A DNA stretch of 36,143 nucleotides from Pirellulales bacterium. Its GTDB lineage: Bacteria > Planctomycetota > Planctomycetia > Pirellulales > Lacipirellulaceae. Shown here one piece after another: positions 24,552-31,458 of this stretch. Positions within the stretch are counted from its first letter, which is position 1; each line of letters opens with the position of its first letter. The translations under genes and the position numbers were made by a program. The stretch spans positions 1 to 36,143 of the forward strand of contig JAICUM010000004.1 of assembly GCA_025935855.1 (NCBI GenBank), given 5' to 3'. The notes under the pieces are model-generated. The model worked only from the letters and a program-made list of their open reading frames with translations. It was not told the DNA's origin and did no database searches.

Positions 24552-25361
24552 ATGGCATGTGGTGAAATGGTGGCACACTTTTTCTCTCTATCATTCGGGC
24601 TAATGCTGAGTTGGTTGCTGACCGCGCCGACGGCGCTGGCCGATGTGGTGATCGCGGCGGACGACGCCTCGAACGCGCCCTACAACGACGGCTGGAATGT
24701 CGGCGACAACGGGGGCAGCGGCTTTGGAGCTTGGTCAGTAATCGGACGGGAGAACGGCAGCGGTTTCGGCGGTGGATTTCTTTCTACAAATAATGGCGCC
24801 GTCTCCATCGGCAGCGGCGGAAATAACGCGGCGTGGGGGGTTTTTGGAAACGGCGGCGGCGTCGGGCAGGCCATTCGTCCTTTTTCTTCACCGCTTGTCG
24901 TGGGTACGACGTTTTCGATCGATATGGACAACCAAGGCATTGATACAGGGGGAACGGTCGGCTTTGGTCTGCGAAATGCCGGTGGTGACAATCTCTTTGA
25001 ATTTTACTTTAAGGGCGGGGAATCGAATTACACGGTTAACGCGACAAATGTGAGCGGCTCGACGCCGGAGTTTACCTCAGACGGCCTGAGATTGGCACTG
25101 ACGCTGACGGCTTCGAATGCGTTTACGCTGACGATCGACACGCTCGGCAACGGCATTGGCGTGGACAGTACGATCATGGGAAACCTGCTGAACAACGCCG
25201 ACCAATCAATTACGACGATACGAGCGTTCAATGCGAACGGCGGTCCCGACGTTTTCTATAACAATCTGGTGGTGTCTGCCGTGCCGGAGTCTTCGGCGAT
25301 TGGAGTGCTGGCGGCATTGGGGTTGGCGGCGGTGATTATTAAGCAGCGGCTGGCGGGCTGA
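24552..25361 (+). CDS. PEP-CTERM-like secreted protein, function unknown
   Basis: 269 residues. A signal peptide (FFSLSFGLMLSWLLTAPTALA, cut near Ala30) is followed by a Gly/Asn/Ser-rich beta-type body with no recognised enzyme motif. The C-terminus is the sorting signal: VPESSAIGVLAALGLAAVII then KQRLAG, i.e. a short motif, a hydrophobic helix and basic residues. The motif is VPES, not the usual VPEP. PEP-CTERM proteins are exported and processed by exosortase, which is not in this window. The body resembles lectin-like or cell-surface proteins only in composition. The second ATG at 24567 would shorten the signal peptide slightly. A long repeat-rich region lies upstream. Confidence 0.75.
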   Translation: MACGEMVAHFFSLSFGLMLSWLLTAPTALADVVIAADDASNAPYNDGWNVGDNGGSGFGAWSVIGRENGSGFGGGFLSTNNGAVSIGSGGNNAAWGVFGNGGGVGQAIRPFSSPLVVGTTFSIDMDNQGIDTGGTVGFGLRNAGGDNLFEFYFKGGESNYTVNATNVSGSTPEFTSDGLRLALTLTASNAFTLTIDTLGNGIGVDSTIMGNLLNNADQSITTIRAFNANGGPDVFYNNLVVSAVPESSAIGVLAALGLAAVIIKQRLAG

Positions 25362-25375
25362 TATCGGCTGGGCTT

Positions 25376-25532
25376 GCCGTGTACCCGCATCGCACTGCTG
25401 GACGAGCCAGCAGTGGCACCCGGCGGGGTAGCACCCCCGCGCGTCCGCGACCAGCGGTCGCGGCTTTCTGGGCGGCGTGGTGGCCGTGTACCCGCTTCGC
25501 ACCGCTGGACGAGCCAGCAGTGGCACACTCAG
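25376..25532. repeat. Composite palindromic repeat with direct duplication
   Basis: GCCGTGTACCCGCATCGCAC then TGCTGGACGAGCCAGCAGTG (25376-25418) is repeated at 25483-25525 with two substitutions. Each copy holds CTGCTGG-ACGAG-CCAGCAG or a close form. Between them lies the hairpin CCGCGACC-AGC-GGTCGCGG. The two copies thus flank an inner palindrome. Confidence 0.85.
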
Positions 25533-25582
25533 CGCCCTCCGGACTCGTCAAAAATGGCCGCAAATGCTGGCCTAAAGTGCGG

Positions 25583-25610
25583 TTGCGTTCTAGAATCGGT
25601 GCGTTACATT
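25583..25610 (+). promoter_or_regulatory. Candidate sigma-70 promoter for rpsO-pnp
   Basis: TTGCGT (25583-25588) and TACATT (25605-25610) are spaced by 16 nt. The match to consensus is only moderate. It would leave a 5' leader of about 175 nt, long enough for S15 autoregulation. Confidence 0.35.
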
Positions 25611-25793
25611 GGTGGGGATCGTACATTTTTTGTCACAGTATCAAGTAGTAGGAAGAGTTGTAGCAGTCGCATCGAGCACAAGCTAAGCCGCGGCGCGTCG
25701 TCGTCGCGAGGGCCGGCGCCAGCGAGCGCGCGCCCGACGAAGTGAACGCTCACGTCGAACGCCGACAGCGACCGAAAGGGTGCGGAAAGCTAG

Positions 25794-26063
25794 ATGTCAG
25801 TCACGAAAGATCGCAAGCGGGAATTGATCGACCAGTACGGCCGGACGGAGAGCGACACGGGTTCGCCCGAGGTGCAGGTATCGATCCTGACGAGCCGCAT
25901 TGCGGAGATGACCAAGCATCTGCAGCTCCACAAGAAGGATTTTGCCAGCCGCCGGGGTCTGTTGGGCATGGTCAGCCGCCGGCGTCGCCTGCTGGATTAC
26001 GTGAAGCGCACCAATCCGCAGTCGTATCTGGATTTGCTCCGGCGTTTGGACCTCCGCAAGTAG
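25794..26063 (+). CDS. rpsO: Small ribosomal subunit protein uS15
   Basis: 89 residues, exactly the usual S15 length. S15 binds 16S rRNA helices 20-22 and is an early assembly protein. It shows the family signature from YGRTESDTGSPEVQVSILTS through ITKHL-like EMTKHLQLHKKDFASRRGLL to GMVSRRRRLLDYVKRTNPQSY. A GGAAAG lies 5-8 nt before the ATG. The pnp gene follows on the same strand, the widely conserved rpsO-pnp order. Expression is probably feedback-controlled by S15 binding its own leader, known in other bacteria; the long GC-rich leader fits but does not prove it. Confidence 0.97.
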   Translation: MSVTKDRKRELIDQYGRTESDTGSPEVQVSILTSRIAEMTKHLQLHKKDFASRRGLLGMVSRRRRLLDYVKRTNPQSYLDLLRRLDLRK

Positions 26064-26182
26064 CGCTTTCGCCCTTGGTGGCGGGATTGTCGGCTGGCGG
26101 CCGGCATTGGGCGCTTGCGGTTTCGTTGGTCGCACGTTCGTTTACGCGTCCCCTTTCTGGGGCGGGTCTTCGTGGCGTTGTC

Positions 26183-26203
26183 CCGGAGGGCGTGGCCCTC
26201 CGG
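26183..26203 (+). promoter_or_regulatory. Hairpin in the rpsO-pnp spacer
   Basis: CCGGAGGG-CGTGG-CCCTCCGG is a perfect 8-bp stem with a 5-nt loop. It lies 95 nt before the chosen pnp start, in the transcript between rpsO and pnp. In E. coli a hairpin in this position is cut by RNase III and used for PNPase autoregulation; whether the same happens here is unknown. It also resembles a general repeat. Confidence 0.45.
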
Positions 26204-26277
26204 CTATTGGCAGGCGTTGCCTCGGGGCTAGGAGAGATGCGGTGCTGGGGCTCGTAACCCAGTTAGGAATTGGAAAA

Positions 26278-28392
26278 TTGAATCGCATTCGAGTTGAAAA
26301 GAAGATTGGAAAAGGAACGTTCTCATTTGAAACCGGCGCCCTGGCGAAGCAAGCCGCCGGCGCTGTGTTGGTCCGGTATGCCGACACGGTCGTGCTGGTG
26401 GCGGCAGCCAGCGATAAGCCTCGGCCCGGCATCGACTTCTTCCCGCTGACGTGCGACTACCGCGAGCGGACGGCCGCGGCAGGCAAATTCCCCGGCGGCT
26501 TTATCAAGCGCGAGGGGCGGCCCACGCTGAAAGAGACCTTGACCTCGCGGTTAATGGACCGGCCGATTCGGCCGTTGTTCCCCGAGGGGTTCAACGACGA
26601 AGTTCAGATTCAGGCGTTCGTGATGGCGAGCGACCGGCAGACGGACGGCGACGTGCTGGCGATGAATGGCGCGGCAGCGGCGCTGGGCGTTTCGGAGCTG
26701 CCGTTCCAGGGGCCGTTGGCCTCGGTGCGGCTGGGGCAGGTTGACGGCAAGTTCGTGCCGTTCCCGACGCAGGACGAGTTGGAGGTCAGCACGCTGGACC
26801 TGATCGTGTCCGGCACGAAGGAAGCGGTGCTGATGATCGAGGGCTTCGGCCGTGAGCTGCCGGAGGACGAGATGGCCGAGGCCATTCTCACCGCTCACAA
26901 GTACGTGAAGGAGCTGTGCGACTTGCAGCAGGAGCTGATCGACAAGGCAGGCAAGCAGAAGCGAGAGTTTGTGGCGCCGGCGTCGGACGGCTTGTCCGAC
27001 AAGCTGAAAGAGAAGTACTACGCCAAGGCTCGCGAGGCGAAGCAGACGGAAGGCAAGCACGCTCGGGCCGACGCCATGCGGGCTGTGAAGGAGCAGGCCC
27101 AGGCCGAGCTGATTCCCGATCCGGCGGCGGAAGGCGCGTATCAACTGGCTTCCTTCTCGAAGGCGTGGCACGACATGGAGGCGCGGATTGTCCGCGACCT
27201 GATTCAAGGCGGCACGCGGCCGGACGGGCGCGACTACAAGACGCTGCGGGCGATTCACTGCGAGGTGGATTTGCTGCCGCGCGTACACGGCTCTGCGATG
27301 TTCCAGCGCGGCGAGACGCAGGCGCTGATCACGGTGACGCTCGGCACGGGCCGCGACGAGCAGCGCGTGGACGGGCTGTTCGACGAGTACTCGAAGCGGT
27401 TCATGCTGGATTACAACTTTCCGTCGTTCTCGGTGGGCGAGGTGCGGCCAATTCGTGGGCCGGGGCGGCGTGAGATCGGCCACGGCGCCTTGGCCGAGCG
27501 AAGCGTGAACCCGGTGCTGCCGGACCACGACGAGTTCCCGTACACGGTGCGGGTGATTTCGGACATTCTGGAGTCGAACGGCTCCAGCTCGATGGCCTCG
27601 GTGTGCGGGGCGACACTGGGGCTGATGGCCGCCGGCGTGCCGATCACCAATCCGGTCGCGGGCATCTCGACGGGCCTGGTGAAGGACGGCGAGAAGTGGG
27701 TGCTGCTCACCGATATCATCGGTGACGAAGACCACTACGGCGACATGGATTTCAAGATCGCCGGCACGCAGAACGGCATCACGGGCATTCAGCTCGACCT
27801 GAAGATCGACGGCATTAGCGAGGAGATCATCCGGGCGACGCTGGCCCAATCGCGCGAGGCGCGGCTGGAAATCCTGCGGTCGATGCTCTCGACGATTCCG
27901 CGGCCGCGCACATCGGTGGCGGAGAGCGCTCCGCGGCTGTTCCGCACGCAGATCAACCCGGACAAGATTGGCCTGTTGATCGGCCCCGGCGGCAAGACGA
28001 TCCGCGGCATTCAGGAAGAAACGGGCGTCACGATCGACGTGCAGGAAGACGGCACGGTGACAATCGCCGGCGGCGACGAAGCGTCGGCCCGTGCGGGCCT
28101 GGCGAAGGTCGAAGCCCTGACGGCGAGCGTGCAGGTCGGCCGCGTTTACGACGGCACCGTGACGAGCGTGAAGGACTTCGGCGCGTTCGTCGAAATCCTG
28201 CCGGGCCGCGACGGGCTGTGCCACATCAGCGAGCTGGCGGAAGGCTACGTCTCGTCGGTGGGCGACGTGTGCAAGGTGGGCGACCACATGAAGGTGAAGG
28301 TGATCGCCGTCGATGAGCAGGACCGCGTGAAGCTCAGCCGCAAGGCGGCGCTGCGGGAGGAAGCTCAACAGGAAGAGCCGGTCGAGGCGTAA
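26278..28392 (+). CDS. pnp: Polyribonucleotide nucleotidyltransferase (PNPase)
   Basis: 704 residues, the normal length. PNPase degrades RNA from the 3' end by phosphorolysis. Two RNase PH-like domains (about 1-220 and 310-550; FFPLTCDYRERTAAAGKFPG, GGFIKREGRPT, RLMDRPIRPLFPEGF in the first) flank an alpha-helical linker. A KH domain follows at about 556-615 (NPDKIGLLIGPGGKTIRGIQ) and an S1 domain from about 621 (GRVYDGTVTSVKDFGAFVE). The TTG start (26278) gives MNRIRVEKKIGKGTFSFETG, the family N-terminus. A GTG at 26242 with AGGAGAG 5 nt upstream is a serious alternative, adding 12 residues. It is downstream of rpsO and is followed by a hairpin terminator. Confidence 0.95.
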   Translation: MNRIRVEKKIGKGTFSFETGALAKQAAGAVLVRYADTVVLVAAASDKPRPGIDFFPLTCDYRERTAAAGKFPGGFIKREGRPTLKETLTSRLMDRPIRPLFPEGFNDEVQIQAFVMASDRQTDGDVLAMNGAAAALGVSELPFQGPLASVRLGQVDGKFVPFPTQDELEVSTLDLIVSGTKEAVLMIEGFGRELPEDEMAEAILTAHKYVKELCDLQQELIDKAGKQKREFVAPASDGLSDKLKEKYYAKAREAKQTEGKHARADAMRAVKEQAQAELIPDPAAEGAYQLASFSKAWHDMEARIVRDLIQGGTRPDGRDYKTLRAIHCEVDLLPRVHGSAMFQRGETQALITVTLGTGRDEQRVDGLFDEYSKRFMLDYNFPSFSVGEVRPIRGPGRREIGHGALAERSVNPVLPDHDEFPYTVRVISDILESNGSSSMASVCGATLGLMAAGVPITNPVAGISTGLVKDGEKWVLLTDIIGDEDHYGDMDFKIAGTQNGITGIQLDLKIDGISEEIIRATLAQSREARLEILRSMLSTIPRPRTSVAESAPRLFRTQINPDKIGLLIGPGGKTIRGIQEETGVTIDVQEDGTVTIAGGDEASARAGLAKVEALTASVQVGRVYDGTVTSVKDFGAFVEILPGRDGLCHISELAEGYVSSVGDVCKVGDHMKVKVIAVDEQDRVKLSRKAALREEAQQEEPVEA

Positions 28393-28421
28393 CGCGGCGT
28401 TAATCAGAATTTGAAGCGAAC

Positions 28422-28446
28422 AGCGGGGCCGAACGACGGCCCCGCT
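28422..28446 (+). terminator. Hairpin terminator after pnp
   Basis: AGCGGGGCC-GAACGAC-GGCCCCGCT is a perfect 9-bp stem, 30 nt after the pnp stop, followed by GCTTTGCG with only a short T-run. It lies just before the histidine kinase gene, so it may terminate or attenuate readthrough. Confidence 0.6.
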
Positions 28447-28466
28447 GCTTTGCGCGGACAGGAAAT

Positions 28467-29231
28467 ATGTCGAGCGACGGACAACAGAGCGACCCGTATG
28501 AAAAGCTGCTCGCGCAGTACACGGAGATGGCGCGCCTAGCCGGGGCGCTGGCGCATGAGATTAAGAACCCGCTGTCCACGATTCGGCTGAACATGGAGCT
28601 GCTGGCGGAGGACCTAGAGGATTCGCCGGAGCCGGTGCAGCGGCGCGCCGTGAAGCGCGTGGACGTGATGAAGCGCGAATGCCAGCGGCTGCAGGATTTG
28701 CTCGACGACTTTCTGAATTTCGCGAAGGTGCGGCGGCTGAACCTGCAGCCGACGGATTTGAACGCCGAGATTGACGAGACGCTCGACTTCTTCGAGCCGG
28801 AGGCGGCGGCGGGCGACGTGGAGATCGTGCGGTATCTCGATCCGAACCTGCCGCGGGTGTTGCTGGACGCCGAGTCGTTCCGCAGCGCGCTGATCAATCT
28901 GCTCTTGAACGCCAAGCAGGCGATGCCAAAGGGAGGGCAGTTGGTGGTGCGCACCGCGGCGAGCGCCGACACGGTGACGGTTCACCTCATCGACACGGGC
29001 GTGGGTATCGACGAGCAGACGGCGGCGCACATGTTCGAGGCGTTTTACTCGACGAAGCCGGGCGGCTCTGGCCTTGGGCTGCCGACGACGACGAAGATCA
29101 TCGAAGCCCACGGCGGGCAGATTCTTGTCCACAGCGAAGTGGGGCGGGGGACGCAGTTCACGATTGAGCTGCCGGCGCTGCGGCGGCTGGGCTCGAGCGC
29201 CGGCGCATCAGCGGTTGCCGCGGCGGATTAG
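28467..29231 (+). CDS. Soluble sensor histidine kinase (NtrB/ZraS-like core)
   Basis: 254 residues with only the transmitter core: the HisKA domain with phospho-accepting His30 in ALAHEIKNPLSTI, then HATPase_c with the N-box (NLLLNAKQAM, 144-153), G1 (DTGVGI, 176-181) and G2 (GGSGLGLPTT, 199-208). There is no membrane helix and no visible input domain, so the signal must come through the first 25 residues or a partner. AGGA lies 5 nt before ATG 28467. The NtrC-type regulator at 29900 is the likely partner, although a toxin-antitoxin module on the other strand lies between them. Its last 24 nt overlap the toxin gene. Confidence 0.92.
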   Translation: MSSDGQQSDPYEKLLAQYTEMARLAGALAHEIKNPLSTIRLNMELLAEDLEDSPEPVQRRAVKRVDVMKRECQRLQDLLDDFLNFAKVRRLNLQPTDLNAEIDETLDFFEPEAAAGDVEIVRYLDPNLPRVLLDAESFRSALINLLLNAKQAMPKGGQLVVRTAASADTVTVHLIDTGVGIDEQTAAHMFEAFYSTKPGGSGLGLPTTTKIIEAHGGQILVHSEVGRGTQFTIELPALRRLGSSAGASAVAAAD

Positions 29232-29528
29232 TTGCATCCAATCCCGAGCGCCGTGAAAAACGCGAGAGATTTCCACGCCTTGCCGCGTTTGGGAATAACA
29301 GATCACGTAGTTATGCGCCGGCGGCCTCGGTGAAAAGACGCGAAGCCCCGCTCTCAGCTCATCACGCCGCTCGCCGGCCTCTGGATTCTCACCAAGGACT
29401 TCAAACGCGTCGAACAAGGCCGCGACGACGCGCTTTGCGGCGCGTTCGTTTTGAGCAATCAAATAGTCGGCGATGCCGTCCAGATCCGGGGCGCACTGCT
29501 TCGAGAGTCGATAAGCGGCGGGCTTCAT
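29208..29528 (-). CDS. ParE/RelE-family toxin
   Basis: A 106-residue protein of the ParE/RelE fold: [40 protein letters not shown], then LGENPEAGERRDELRAGLRVF and the conserved end NYVICYSQTRQGVEISRVFHGARD. ParE toxins poison DNA gyrase and RelE toxins cut mRNA; the helical N-terminus and the 'Y-x-I-x-Y' strand fit ParE better. The ATG (29526-29528) shares one base with the antitoxin stop (TGATG), so the two are translationally coupled. The 3' end overlaps the histidine kinase gene by 24 nt on the opposite strand. Confidence 0.88.
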   Translation of the reverse strand: MKPAAYRLSKQCAPDLDGIADYLIAQNERAAKRVVAALFDAFEVLGENPEAGERRDELRAGLRVFSPRPPAHNYVICYSQTRQGVEISRVFHGARDWMQLIRRGNR

Positions 29529-29788
29529 CAATCGTGCTGTTGTCCGGCGCGCTGTCTGGCTCGGTCCAAGAGTCCGTCGAAGAATTCTCGCAGGCCTTCC
29601 TGATCGAATTCTAGGTACTCGCCCTCTTCGAGCTGCCGGTGGCCGATGTCAATTCGGACCAGTAAATCCTGTCGTTCACGAAGCAGGTCCACTGCGGCTT
29701 CGAGCGCCGCGGACCGAGACGGAAAGAACCCGCGAGACACGGTTTCGCCGAGAAATGCTTCGGAGTCACTGGATAGATCGATTGACAT
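29528..29788 (-). CDS. ParD-like antitoxin
   Basis: 86 residues: [20 protein letters not shown] at the N-terminus, [20 protein letters not shown] forming the ribbon-helix-helix-like DNA-binding part, and an acidic C-terminus ([20 protein letters not shown]) that would wrap around the toxin. The start ATG (29786-29788) has GGAGGAG upstream at good spacing; the frame continues upstream, but without that site. Antitoxin-first order with a one-base overlap is typical of type II modules. The complex probably represses its own promoter, which must lie at about 29790-29880, in the 5' region of the response-regulator gene on the other strand. Confidence 0.85.
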   Translation of the reverse strand: MSIDLSSDSEAFLGETVSRGFFPSRSAALEAAVDLLRERQDLLVRIDIGHRQLEEGEYLEFDQEGLREFFDGLLDRARQRAGQQHD

Positions 29789-29899
29789 GCGTTGCTCCTC
29801 CAAGGTCATTATGCCGTAAATGGATGGCAGGTCAAAACGAGTTCTCGGCGGTTCGGCCGCCCCTTTTTTGGGGTACGCCAGCCCCGTATCATCGTCGGT

Positions 29900-31294
29900 A
29901 TGTCCAAGACGACGGCCGCGGCGGCGGCTCCTATTAAAGTGCTGGTGATCGACGACGAGGCGGCGCATGCCGACGCGGTGGCGGATAGCCTGGCGCGCGT
30001 CGGCTACGAGTGCACGGTGGCCACGAGCGCTCACGACGGTATCGCGATGCTTTCGCGCGATGCGTTCGAGGTGGTCGTCACCGATCTACGGATGAAGGAC
30101 GCGACGGGGCTGGACGTGCTCGCGAAGGCGAAGGAGCTGTTGCCGGACGCGGAGGTGATCGTCGTCACCGGGCATGGCACGGTGCAGTCGGCCGTCGAGG
30201 CGATGCAGCAGGGGGCGTTCAACTACCTGCTGAAGCCGCTGGATTTGAAGCAACTGCGGGCCGTGGTGGACAACGCGTCGCGGAATCAGCACTTGCGGCG
30301 GGCGAATGCCGAGCTGAGCCGGCGGCTGGATGAGAAGTTCGGCTTCGAGGGGGTTATCGGCAACAGCCCGCAGATGCACGAGGTGGTCGATCGCTTGCGG
30401 CGAATCGCGCCGACGGACGCGACGGTGCTGATTCAAGGCGAAACGGGCACCGGGAAAGAGCTGGTGGCGCAGGCGATTCATCAGAACAGCCCGCGGAAGG
30501 CCCGCCCGTTTGTGGCGCTGAACTGTGCGGCCCTCAGCGAGCACATTCTGGAGAGCGAGTTGTTCGGGCACATTCGGGGGGCGTTCACGGATGCGAGTGC
30601 CGATCGCATCGGTAAGTTCGAATACGCGAACGGCGGCACGATGTTTCTCGACGAAGTGGGCGACATGCCGCTGCCGACGCAGATCAAGCTGTTGCGCGTG
30701 CTGGAGAACCACGAGATCACGCGCGTGGGGTCGAATGACCCGGTCAAAGTGAACGTGAGAATTCTGTCGGCGACGAATCGCGATTTGGAGGAAGCGATTC
30801 GCAACGGGACATTTCGCGAGGATTTGTACCACCGGCTGAAGGTGGTGACGATCCGCTTGCCGCGGCTGGCCGAGCGGGCGCCGGACATTCCGCTCTTGAT
30901 CGAGCATTTCATTCAGCTGCACAGCGCCCGGCATCACAAGAAGATCCGGACGATCACGGTGGCGGCTCGGCGGAGGCTCATGTCGTACAGTTGGCCGGGG
31001 AACGTGCGGGAGTTGAAGAACGTCATCGAGAGTATGGTGGTCGTGGATTACGACGAAGTGCTGGACGTGGACGACCTGCCGCCGGAGCTCGCCGGGGGCG
31101 ATGGCCAGGCGCCATTGCCGACGGCCGTCGATGGGTTGGCGTCGCTCGTGGGCCGGCCACTGTCGGAGCTGGAGGGGTTGCTCATCGGCGAGACGCTCAA
31201 GGCGACCGGCGGCAATCGTGAAGAAGCGGCCGCGATGCTCGGCATTGGCGAGCGGACGTTGTATCGGAAGATTAAAGAGTACGGACTGCACTAA
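29900..31294 (+). CDS. NtrC-family sigma-54-dependent response regulator
   Basis: 464 residues. The receiver domain has VIDDE (17-20) and phospho-acceptor D62 (VVTDLRMKD). A central AAA+ domain follows: Walker A GETGTGKE (180-187), the sigma-54 contact loop, Walker [11 protein letters not shown] (245-254) and RWPGNVREL-like [10 protein letters not shown] (363-372). A Fis-type HTH ends the protein (about 437-459, [20 protein letters not shown]). The sigma-54 loop reads GAFTDA (227-232) rather than GAFTGA. ATG 29900 places the start just before the receiver domain; no clear Shine-Dalgarno is seen. It is probably phosphorylated by the kinase at 28467 and then activates sigma-54 promoters. Confidence 0.92.
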   Translation: MSKTTAAAAAPIKVLVIDDEAAHADAVADSLARVGYECTVATSAHDGIAMLSRDAFEVVVTDLRMKDATGLDVLAKAKELLPDAEVIVVTGHGTVQSAVEAMQQGAFNYLLKPLDLKQLRAVVDNASRNQHLRRANAELSRRLDEKFGFEGVIGNSPQMHEVVDRLRRIAPTDATVLIQGETGTGKELVAQAIHQNSPRKARPFVALNCAALSEHILESELFGHIRGAFTDASADRIGKFEYANGGTMFLDEVGDMPLPTQIKLLRVLENHEITRVGSNDPVKVNVRILSATNRDLEEAIRNGTFREDLYHRLKVVTIRLPRLAERAPDIPLLIEHFIQLHSARHHKKIRTITVAARRRLMSYSWPGNVRELKNVIESMVVVDYDEVLDVDDLPPELAGGDGQAPLPTAVDGLASLVGRPLSELEGLLIGETLKATGGNREEAAAMLGIGERTLYRKIKEYGLH

Positions 31295-31302
31295 GAAGAT
31301 TT

Positions 31303-31448
31303 TTTGCCGCGAATCTCGCGAATCTTCGCGAATCGTCAGAAAGTTGTAACTTGCCGCGACCAGAGCGCTCCCCTATCGGGTCGCGGCAAAACACGTGCGA
31401 TTTATTGTTTGTTTTTGATCCGCGCGGATTCGCGAGATTTGCGGCGAA
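31303..31448. repeat. Nested palindrome between the NtrC-type gene and mutL
   Basis: The outer arms, GCCGCGAATCTCGCGAAT (31306-31323) and ATTCGCGAGATTTGCGGC (31428-31445), match at 17 of 18 positions and are made of CGCGAATCT-type units. Inside lies a GC-palindrome family copy, TTGCCGCGACC (31351-31361) and GGTCGCGGCAA (31379-31389), with GCGCTCCCCTATCGGG between. It thus looks as if one element inserted into another. Confidence 0.85.
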
Positions 31449-31458
31449 AACTCTTATC

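Larger units (their letters stand above)
25362..25793. other. Repeat cluster and leader upstream of rpsO, no gene
   Basis: 432 nt. The first 170 nt are a composite repeat (25376-25532). A candidate promoter (25583-25610) and a GC-rich 5' leader of about 180 nt precede rpsO. No reading frame here is supported. Confidence 0.6.

Noticed and set aside
26551-28368. A 605-codon open frame antisense to pnp
   Set aside because: It covers the exact length of pnp, and its composition (many Arg, His, Asp) is the normal mirror of a GC-rich codon-biased gene. PNPase motifs on the other strand are complete.
30086-31291. A 401-codon open frame antisense to the NtrC-type regulator
   Set aside because: It is a mirror of the GC-rich regulator gene, without recognisable motifs or Shine-Dalgarno.
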